Shown in pieces: positions 1 through 7,306 of a stretch of 35,894 nucleotides of DNA; positions within the stretch are counted from its first letter, which is position 1; every line of letters starts with the position of its first letter. The translations under genes and the position numbers were made by a program. Source of the DNA: Bacteroidota bacterium (GTDB lineage Bacteria > Bacteroidota > Bacteroidia > Bacteroidales > Paludibacteraceae); contig JAUZOM010000021.1 in NCBI GenBank assembly GCA_030706465.1, forward strand, positions 1 to 35,894, in the 5' to 3' direction. The notes under the pieces are model-generated. The model saw only the letters and a program-made list of their open reading frames with translations, made no database searches and was not told the origin of the DNA.

Positions 1-30
1 ATTATCTTTATAAAATAAAAAAATACGAAC

Positions 31-2601
31 ATGAAAAAACAATTTTTACTTTCAGTCACCTTTGCTTTTCTGCTGATTTCAGGATTGCAAGCTCAAAGGA
101 TCGCTACTTTTGAAGATGATGGTAACGATTTATTTAATCAACTTTCGTGGGGCGGAACCGATGGTTCTTTAGGAATTGTCGATAATCCGTCTAAAACAGG
201 AATTAATAAGACCAATAAATGCCTTCTCAATCACCGGATAAAGGGTTCATCATCCGGGTGGACTACTGCCGGGGAAATTACCAATAGTCCCCTGGCTCCT
301 TTGGCGGTCAGTTCGACGAACCGGTATTTACATGTCCTCGTTTATTCCGACCAATCGTATGCGGGTTATATCAGGTTGCGCTATACCGAAGCGGACAATT
401 TATGGTTGGATCCTTCAAAAGAGATCCGTTTTAATTTTGTTGCGGGGAAATGGACTGATATTGTGTTAGACTTGCAGTCTATAAACGTGACTTCTATTTA
501 CGGACTATATTTTATTTCACAGGACTGGAATGTAACTTATCCGGCTGACAGTTACTTCTATTATGACGAAATAGAAGTAACCAGCGACCCGAATCCACGC
601 GGAATCACCGTTTTAGGAACCGCCTGCACCGTAGCCGATTTTGAGCCTAACGGCAGTAATCCGGCTTTTATCATGTCAGGTACAAGCGGAGGTTCCACCT
701 TGGGTGTGGTTGATAATCCGGTCCGGACCGGAGCAAATGAATCAACAAAAGGTTTACAAATAACACAGCAAAATGAGACAACCTGGTGGTGCCGTGCTTC
801 GATTCAACTGGATAATCCTGTGAATGTGAATGCTAAGACCAGGTATTTGCATGTGATGGTAAAGAGCCCGGCAGGACTCTCCCTGGTTACCGAAGAACCG
901 AGTGAACATTGGACCGCCGTTACGGTGCCGTTACGCAACGAATGGTGCGATGCCGTGGTGGATTTGATTGGTAGTGCCAATATCCCGTCCAATACCATTT
1001 TGCAGTCGGTGGCTTTTTGTGGTAATTCTAACACAGCTATCCAGGATTATGTATGGTCTATTGATGAGGTGGCATTTTCGGCTGATCCGAATCCCCGTTC
1101 ACGGATAAAACCAACCCAGCTGGATTCGATCACCTGCACTTCCGTAATACCCGCTACCGCAGATGGCCAGTTTGTAAATGTAAATCCCATCAGTACGATC
1201 AATCTTATGAATACCGGAAAATCTAAAGCCAAGTTTATTTTAAATATTGATGTCCGCACAACGGCTAACGATCCTTACCGACTCACCAAAGATACGCTGG
1301 TCATGCTTGCCGGTGAGGCAAAATCGATTCGTTATGAATTAACCAGTCCGGCCCCGGGTTTTTACAGGTATAATATTGATGTTACCGATACACTCGGAAC
1401 TTTTACGGAACACAAATTTCACCGTCAGATTGTCTATAACTATGAGCAGATACCCACGGTGACTGATGCCCAACCTGATTTTAATGATTTTTGGAAAGCG
1501 ACCAAGGATTCGCTTGCAGCTGTTAAGCCCGAATACAATGTCACCTTTTATCAAAACTATGGCAGTCATATTATTTACAAAGTAGCCATGAAATCAATAA
1601 AAGGGAGCACCATCAACGGCTATTTGAGCGTACCGAACAAACCTGGTAAATTTCCGGCAGTCATTGTTTCGGAAGGATTTTGGCTTACCTGCCAACCTTC
1701 AAGCAGAACGGATGATTGGGTTATAATTAATTATAACGTGCGGGGGCAAGGAATCAGTACGGCTGCTATTACGAATACGGATGTGGATCTGACTGTTGAC
1801 GGGCTGAAAGATAAAAAGACCTATTATTACCGGTTTGCCTTTATGGATGCGCTAAGAGCGGTCGATTTTGCATTCTCACGTCCTGAAGTTGATACAACTA
1901 AAGTATTTGCCGAAGGAGGCAGTCAGGGTGGTGCATTAACCTATGTAATTGCCGCACTGGATTCTCGAATTAGAGCTGCTGCCCCGACAATTCCATTCTT
2001 GTCTGATTTTCCAATGTACTATAAAATTAAAGAGAATGTGAATTATATTGATGAATGGCCTATGAACCTCCTGAATATATATATGAAAAAGTATTCGTTA
2101 AGCCTGGCAACTACCTTGCAAAACTGGAGCTATTTCGATATAAAGAACTTTGTAGGGAAGATAAAATGCCCGATATTGACGGGTTCGGGATTACAGGATC
2201 CAACCTGCCCACCAGCCCTTGGTATGGCTGATTATAATAACCTGCAGACCACCAAAGAGCATTTAATGTATGAAAGTTATGGGCATGATGTCAGTAGCGA
2301 TTTTTATGCATATCGGGATGCCTGGTTCAATCAACTTGCAGCGAGTTCGAATACGGGTACTGTCGAAATCAAAAAGAATGATTTCAACAGTGGCATCAAA
2401 ACCGATATTACCGGAAATGTTTTAAATATTAATACTATTTTAGATTCGCCGATAAAAGTTTCGATCTATCAGACCGATGGCGTGTTGGTTAGTCAATCAA
2501 ATCTTAAAGGTTCATCTTCTATTCATTTAAATTCAGGTGTATATATTATTGTCTTTAAGAACACCCAGAATCAGACTGTTAGAAAAATCATTGTTCAATA
2601 A
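31..2601 (+). CDS. CE7-type acetyl (xylan) esterase, T9SS-exported, with two N-terminal binding-like modules
   Basis: 856 aa with a signal peptide (about residues 1-21, ending LQAQ). Residues about 22-190 and 199-356 are two related beta-sandwich-like modules, each ending in a similar DE.....DPNPR segment; they resemble carbohydrate-binding jelly rolls. An Ig-like linker (about 360-470) leads to an alpha/beta hydrolase of the AXE1/CE7 (cephalosporin C deacetylase-acetylxylan esterase) family at about 475-775. The family RGQG motif lies near residue 570, the nucleophile elbow GGSQGG has Ser631, and the probable acid and base are Asp723 and His752. CE7 enzymes normally have HE at the His; here it is HD. 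Residues about 780-856 form a T9SS sorting domain. Members remove acetyl groups from xylo-oligosaccharides and other acetylated substrates. It is probably surface-displayed or secreted, stripping acetyl groups so that the glycosidases can act. The start follows an AT-rich leader with no Shine-Dalgarno, as is usual in this phylum. Family call is firm; substrate is inferred. Confidence 0.88.
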   Translation: MKKQFLLSVTFAFLLISGLQAQRIATFEDDGNDLFNQLSWGGTDGSLGIVDNPSKTGINKTNKCLLNHRIKGSSSGWTTAGEITNSPLAPLAVSSTNRYLHVLVYSDQSYAGYIRLRYTEADNLWLDPSKEIRFNFVAGKWTDIVLDLQSINVTSIYGLYFISQDWNVTYPADSYFYYDEIEVTSDPNPRGITVLGTACTVADFEPNGSNPAFIMSGTSGGSTLGVVDNPVRTGANESTKGLQITQQNETTWWCRASIQLDNPVNVNAKTRYLHVMVKSPAGLSLVTEEPSEHWTAVTVPLRNEWCDAVVDLIGSANIPSNTILQSVAFCGNSNTAIQDYVWSIDEVAFSADPNPRSRIKPTQLDSITCTSVIPATADGQFVNVNPISTINLMNTGKSKAKFILNIDVRTTANDPYRLTKDTLVMLAGEAKSIRYELTSPAPGFYRYNIDVTDTLGTFTEHKFHRQIVYNYEQIPTVTDAQPDFNDFWKATKDSLAAVKPEYNVTFYQNYGSHIIYKVAMKSIKGSTINGYLSVPNKPGKFPAVIVSEGFWLTCQPSSRTDDWVIINYNVRGQGISTAAITNTDVDLTVDGLKDKKTYYYRFAFMDALRAVDFAFSRPEVDTTKVFAEGGSQGGALTYVIAALDSRIRAAAPTIPFLSDFPMYYKIKENVNYIDEWPMNLLNIYMKKYSLSLATTLQNWSYFDIKNFVGKIKCPILTGSGLQDPTCPPALGMADYNNLQTTKEHLMYESYGHDVSSDFYAYRDAWFNQLAASSNTGTVEIKKNDFNSGIKTDITGNVLNINTILDSPIKVSIYQTDGVLVSQSNLKGSSSIHLNSGVYIIVFKNTQNQTVRKIIVQ

Positions 2602-2660
2602 TATCGCATAAAAAAGCCTCGATTGCAAGTTGCAATCGAGGCTTTTTTATGCGATATTAT
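2598..2660. terminator. 63-bp perfect palindrome, probable bidirectional terminator
   Basis: Two 31-base arms are exact reverse complements around a single central G at 2629. The arms contain a six-A run on the left and a six-T run on the right flanking a GC-richer core (GCCTCGATTGCAA), so an RNA hairpin followed by a U tract forms in either direction. It begins at the stop codon of the esterase gene and lies between that gene and the convergent GH2 gene that ends at 2998. Its perfection and length are unusual for a simple terminator. Confidence 0.85.
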
Positions 2661-2997
2661 CTTCTACTTATATCCCCTGTGATTATAAAATTGTCCAACC
2701 CGTTTTATAACCGGACAGCAGTTCATGCCGTTTCGAAACAATTAAACGGGCCAATGAGACGAAGCAGGAATTTGCCTGTTTAATTGTGCAAATGGTATTA
2801 TTTCTTGTCAATTATTGGTCTCTGTGTGTGGAAATTCGAAAAATTTGTATTGTTGGATGCTTTCAAAAGATTTTAAAAGCAAAATCGTAATTCCATTTTT
2901 ACAAGAGCCGATTATTTCATTGGACAATTCCGAATTGCCCAATGAAATTCAGGATCAGAGCCGGTAATTGAAAGATTTCTCAACGTATAATCATAGA
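2661..2997. other. Convergent intergenic region with a second hairpin
   Basis: No convincing gene lies here. The visible structure is an inverted repeat at 2914-2948: 17-base arms around one central C, with a single non-Watson-Crick position that becomes a G-U pair in minus-strand RNA. It lies about 50 bases past the stop codon of the minus-strand GH2 gene. It has no clear U tract, so it may be a 3'-end stabilising structure rather than a classical terminator. Confidence 0.55.
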
Positions 2998-5424
2998 TTA
3001 TTTTGATTCAATACTCACTTTAGCTTCTTTCAGCCAGGGGGCACTAAACTTAATCTCTATTTTACCTGCTTTCCCGGTACCCTGGATATAGGCCAGCAGA
3101 CGTCCGTGATAAACATGTTGTACATTGTCTTTATAATCTCCCATATCTGAATTATTGCTTGCTTCGAGTCCCAATAATTTAACAGGACCATCAATGGTAC
3201 AAGTAATTTCATCCTCTGAGATCATAACCGGAATACCGTTTTTGTCGACTACCTGAACAACTACCTGCGTTAGTCCCTTTTCTTTTTTTATCGAAGTCAA
3301 GTCCGGAAGTGCTGTGATAGCGAAAGGTCTATCGGAGGATTGCAACTCATATTGACAGATTTGCTTATTATTTTTATCCAGGCCGGCAACTTCTAATTTA
3401 CCCTCTTCATAGGGGATATCCCAATAGACAACTCCGGTTTTATCATCTAGATTTTTGATTTCCCCGGCTTGTTTACCATTGAGTGTCAATCTAGATTTAG
3501 GAGCATTGGTGTAACACACTACCCGAATGATTTCGCCTTTCGTATAATTCCAGACCGGCCAGGCATCTATCGACAACTGATTTTTATCCGAGGGTTGCGG
3601 GTAAGTTCCAAGATAGGTAACCGGTTTTGTACTCCATAAAGCCTGTCGGAAATATCCACGAGGCTTCATAAAGCCGCCAAAATCGAGAAAGCCCGAATAG
3701 AATCCACGTGATGGCCACTCGCCCGACTCACCCAAATAATCAATTCCAGTCCAAACAAATTGGCCGAAAATATATTCATTGTCACGTACAGCCTTCCAGG
3801 CATCCATGCTATTCCCGTTCTCACTTCCGTAAATGACACGCTTAGGATATTTGGCATGATCCTGGGCATACCGGTCTTCGGTGTAATTATAGCCGGTAAT
3901 GTCTAGAACAAACGGATAATCCGTTTCGTTGGACATGACTACTCCTGCTAGTGCAGCAGTTACGGGACGAGATGTATCCAGACTGCGAACGATAGCTGCC
4001 AATCTTTTGGAAATCGCACTTAACTGCTCCGCTTTTGGATGATCAGGCAGATAGCCACCCAGTACCGGTTGGTTTATATTAGCATGGTCAAGAACAGGAT
4101 GAGAATATGGATCATTTGGATAATCCACTTCATTACCAATACTCCACATGATGATCGAAGCATGGTTCCGGTCACGCAAAATCATATCTGCCAAATCTTT
4201 GTCACTCCATTCCTTGAAATAGGAAGCTGCTCCCTGAAATTCAGGAGTTCCCACATTCCAACCGGTTACCCATTTCCTTTTAGCAAATTCCCATTCGTCA
4301 AATGCTTCGTCCATAACCAACAGCCCAAGTTCGTCACACAATTCATATACATCAGGTGCTTGCGGATTATGACTCATTCTGATAGCGTTGCAGCCCATTC
4401 CCTTGAGATTAATTAATCTTCTTTTCCAAACTTCCCGTGGCACGGCAGAGCCTAAACAACCGGCATCGTGATGAATACAAACACCTTTCATTTTTGTCCA
4501 GACACCGTTCAGGGCAAAACCTTTATTGGCATCGAAAGTCAGTGTACGAAGCCCTAATTGTTGCTCGTTTTGGTCAATAATCTTACCATTTTGCTTTACG
4601 ATGGTTTTAAGTGCATAAAGGGTCGGATGTTCCAATGACCAGTATTTAGGATTGGGAACTGATAAAGTTTGTTCTAATGTGGCTTTTAAATTTCCGCCAA
4701 CTTTAAGATTCTTTGAACCGGATGCAACAACTTTCCCGGAGACAGGATCAATAATTTCCTGCGACACTTGTACGGTTGAGCCACCGGTTAATTCGTTCTT
4801 CAAAGTTGTTGTAACGGATACATCTGCTTTTTTACCGGTAATTTTAGTTGCTTTGAAATATACTCCCCATAAATCAAGGTGAACCGGCGAAGCATAAACC
4901 AAATACACATCACGATAAATTCCTGAACCGGAGTACCAGCGGGAATCTCTTTCCTGTGAATGATCTACCCGAACTGATAATACATTTTCTTGTCCGGCTT
5001 TAAGATAAGGAGTCAGATCGTACATAAACGAAATGTAACCATTCGGGCGTTTTCCAACAGATGTTCCATTGATAAACACTTCGCTGTGATTATAAACTCC
5101 TTCGAAATAAACAAAAACCTTATTATTCTTTTCATTTGCAGGTACCGTGAAAGTTTTCCGATACCACCCGATACCACCCGGAAGAAAACCGGTACAACTT
5201 GCTTTGTCCGGACTAAAGGTGCCCTCTACACTCCAATCGTGCGGAAGATCCAGCTGCCGCCATTTGGAATCATCCAAACCAGGATTTGCTCCTTCTTTAA
5301 TATCTGACAGATTAAACCGCCAGTTTTCATTGAATAACACAGCCTTTCCAAATTGTGGTTTGGCCTGAAGCATGGTTGTTGCAAAAATTAAAGCTGCAAC
5401 AACAAAAGATAATTTTAGTTTCAT
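2998..5424 (-). CDS. GH2 exo-glycosidase (beta-galactosidase-like), periplasmic
   Basis: 808 aa from the chosen start. Upstream in-frame Met codons (to 5469) would overlap the preceding gene, while the Met at 5424 begins a clear signal peptide (MKLKLSFVVAALIF... ending LQA). Order: sugar-binding jelly roll (about 25-190), Ig-like domain (about 195-300), TIM barrel (about 305-590), and C-terminal Ig-like domains of the kind found in Bacteroidota GH2 enzymes. The acid/base is Glu432 in SIGNEV and the nucleophile Glu535 in YGSENG. The retaining mechanism and fold are firm. The sugar specificity is not: beta-galactosidase is most likely, and beta-glucuronidase or another activity is possible. It lacks a T9SS tail, so it probably acts in the periplasm on imported oligosaccharides. 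It starts 28 bases after the GH30 stop codon, so the two are co-transcribed. Confidence 0.9.
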   Translation of the reverse strand: MKLKLSFVVAALIFATTMLQAKPQFGKAVLFNENWRFNLSDIKEGANPGLDDSKWRQLDLPHDWSVEGTFSPDKASCTGFLPGGIGWYRKTFTVPANEKNNKVFVYFEGVYNHSEVFINGTSVGKRPNGYISFMYDLTPYLKAGQENVLSVRVDHSQERDSRWYSGSGIYRDVYLVYASPVHLDLWGVYFKATKITGKKADVSVTTTLKNELTGGSTVQVSQEIIDPVSGKVVASGSKNLKVGGNLKATLEQTLSVPNPKYWSLEHPTLYALKTIVKQNGKIIDQNEQQLGLRTLTFDANKGFALNGVWTKMKGVCIHHDAGCLGSAVPREVWKRRLINLKGMGCNAIRMSHNPQAPDVYELCDELGLLVMDEAFDEWEFAKRKWVTGWNVGTPEFQGAASYFKEWSDKDLADMILRDRNHASIIMWSIGNEVDYPNDPYSHPVLDHANINQPVLGGYLPDHPKAEQLSAISKRLAAIVRSLDTSRPVTAALAGVVMSNETDYPFVLDITGYNYTEDRYAQDHAKYPKRVIYGSENGNSMDAWKAVRDNEYIFGQFVWTGIDYLGESGEWPSRGFYSGFLDFGGFMKPRGYFRQALWSTKPVTYLGTYPQPSDKNQLSIDAWPVWNYTKGEIIRVVCYTNAPKSRLTLNGKQAGEIKNLDDKTGVVYWDIPYEEGKLEVAGLDKNNKQICQYELQSSDRPFAITALPDLTSIKKEKGLTQVVVQVVDKNGIPVMISEDEITCTIDGPVKLLGLEASNNSDMGDYKDNVQHVYHGRLLAYIQGTGKAGKIEIKFSAPWLKEAKVSIESK

Positions 5425-5452
5425 ATACTTTGTTTTTCTTATTTTTCCCATT

Positions 5453-7111
5453 TCAATAGATCCCAACATAAGTAATTACAGACCTTGCCGGAACAATAAT
5501 TTCTTTTCCATATTTAATTTTAGTCATGGGCTGCAGGTTAAAATCTTTTTCATCACTTGTGCAGTAGGGCTGCCAGCCTTTAGGTACATTTCCTTTCCAC
5601 TTCAGTTCAAAGGTTCTTTCTGTATCTCCGTAGTTTATGACAATAATCACAGGTGCATTTCCCTTGTTTTCGTAAGCGGAAATCATTAGGGCATAAGGGT
5701 CGGTGTCACCTTCCAGGATCAACTTACCTTTGTTGTCGTAGGCTGAAACTCCCAACCGTATGGCTCCGGGACGAATAAAGCGGCTGTAATTCCCGAGCAC
5801 CCACATTAGTTTCGAATCGGTAAAAGTGCCATCTTTCAGGGTTTTATCCGGATTAGCATAAATCAAACCATCTTTGTAATCACCGGTTCCAACCGACCGC
5901 CACCATTGCCAGGCAGAGGCATTGGCATAGACTAAATCATGATGGATGACACGGGCAACATATAGGGCGGTTTTCATGGTCAAGTCTTTACCACCACCCC
6001 CACCAATTTCATTGTCATTTCCCATAATGCAGAGTTCTGTCTGCCAATAACGTACATTGTTTTTTTTCAATTCGTTACCCATTTCCATACGAATCTTGCG
6101 TAAATCGGAAAGAGGCGTATCCGTCCAGTAACTGTGTGCAGCCATCAATCGTGGAACATTGGGAACATTTCCAATATAGGTTGCGGTACTGTCAGGCCTG
6201 AAAAAAGATTGTATCTGATAACCCCGGTCAGGTTTTACGTTCGGATGAACCCGATACATGCAGTTGTAGTCGAATGATTCCGAAACCAAGATCTTGGTAT
6301 CAATTTTATTCATAGAAAATTCATTTCCCATTAATCGCACTGTTTTGGCTATTTCTGATTTAGTAGCAGCAGTTCCTTCCTGACCAGAACCAACCCAATT
6401 CCAATGGCCATCCGGTTCGTTGAATGGGCAAACATATCCGAGCTTAATGCCATCGTGTTTTTCCAATCCTTGAATTACATTGGCAATAAAACGGGCATAA
6501 TCGACATAATGGTCTTCCTTTAAATTGAAAGTAGCATTTCGTCCGGTATTGGTTGCCAATCCATTTTGAGTCCAGTAAACCGGAGCAGAAAGGATAAATC
6601 CAAGAAACTGATTTACACCACGTTCTTTGGCTAATTGGAGAAAATTCCGTTGCCCTTTTTGTTTCTCCCAATCATAGGTACCATTGGGCAATAAAAAGCA
6701 CTCCGTACGGGTCCACACGTTATCAATTCCACTGGCAGCACCTTGCTCTGCACTTCCGGTACCTATATTGAAACGCCAAAGCGAGAGCCCTATTCCTTTG
6801 GGTTTTCCCTGAGCATCATTTTTAGTACTAAAAAGCCAGTCGGCCATTTTTTCTTGTTTCTCTTTCGGCCAAACTCCAATAAATTGCATGCTCCAGCCAT
6901 CGGAAGCGCTGAAATTATCAATGGTTTGATATTTTATGCTACTTTCGACAACAAACCTGGTAATGTTGGACTTAGAAGGTTCATGTTTGCCCAACCCAAT
7001 TTCAGATGCATAACTTGAAATTGATGCAATGGTAAGTACTAAAGCAAAGAGCAATCTGAGTGAGATGTGTTTATGAAAAAATGTAGTCGTTTTTAAGGGG
7101 TTGGGATTCAT
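5453..7111 (-). CDS. GH30 glycosidase (Glyco_hydr_30_2 type), possibly endo-beta-1,6-galactanase-like
   Basis: 552 aa; the signal sequence has a basic start and a hydrophobic stretch at about residues 18-35. The rest is a TIM barrel plus a terminal beta domain typical of GH30. Acid/base Glu232 lies in FNEPDG and nucleophile Glu359 in WQTELC. The early motif QTIDNFSASDGWSM and the WxWWRS strand near residue 405 match the bacterial O-glycosyl hydrolase family 30 group (Pfam PF14587). GH30 members act on beta-1,6-galactan, xylan, beta-1,6-glucan and fucosides; endo-beta-1,6-galactanase-like action fits the neighbouring GH2 genes but is inferred. It has no T9SS tail. It is the middle gene of a minus-strand set, 195 bases after the upstream gene, with its own possible promoter box in that gap. 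Confidence 0.82.
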   Translation of the reverse strand: MNPNPLKTTTFFHKHISLRLLFALVLTIASISSYASEIGLGKHEPSKSNITRFVVESSIKYQTIDNFSASDGWSMQFIGVWPKEKQEKMADWLFSTKNDAQGKPKGIGLSLWRFNIGTGSAEQGAASGIDNVWTRTECFLLPNGTYDWEKQKGQRNFLQLAKERGVNQFLGFILSAPVYWTQNGLATNTGRNATFNLKEDHYVDYARFIANVIQGLEKHDGIKLGYVCPFNEPDGHWNWVGSGQEGTAATKSEIAKTVRLMGNEFSMNKIDTKILVSESFDYNCMYRVHPNVKPDRGYQIQSFFRPDSTATYIGNVPNVPRLMAAHSYWTDTPLSDLRKIRMEMGNELKKNNVRYWQTELCIMGNDNEIGGGGGKDLTMKTALYVARVIHHDLVYANASAWQWWRSVGTGDYKDGLIYANPDKTLKDGTFTDSKLMWVLGNYSRFIRPGAIRLGVSAYDNKGKLILEGDTDPYALMISAYENKGNAPVIIVINYGDTERTFELKWKGNVPKGWQPYCTSDEKDFNLQPMTKIKYGKEIIVPARSVITYVGIY

Positions 7112-7186
7112 AATTTAAGTGTTGTTTTTTTCGGGAGTTTAATCCGCTTTTTTCTGTGTTATTATTATATTTTATTCAATCTTTTT

Positions 7187-7194
7187 CAAATTTA
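7187..7194 (-). promoter_or_regulatory. Candidate -7 box (TAAATTTG) for the GH30-GH2 pair
   Basis: The minus strand reads TAAATTTG, matching the Bacteroidota TAnnTTTG box, about 75 bases upstream of the GH30 start codon. No clear TTTG -33 element lies 19-21 bases upstream, so this is a tentative internal promoter. Confidence 0.3.
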
Positions 7195-7306
7195 GTTTCG
7201 CTCTTCGCGGCATTCATCATTACGGAAGGCGAAAGAAAACAGGTTTGCCTAAGCCGGGCTTTATTTTTTTACCGTAGTACACTCTGTTTAAAGGCTCATA
7301 CAATGT

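Noticed and set aside
4039-4416. Open frame antisense to the GH2 gene
   Set aside because: A shadow frame with no signal, motif or start context; the opposite strand carries an unambiguous GH2 with catalytic residues. The same applies to the other antisense frames across the window.
5425-5469. N-terminal extension of the GH2 gene to the first in-frame ATG at 5469
   Set aside because: It would overlap the end of the GH30 gene and put 15 charged residues ahead of a perfect signal peptide; the Met at 5424 is the better start.
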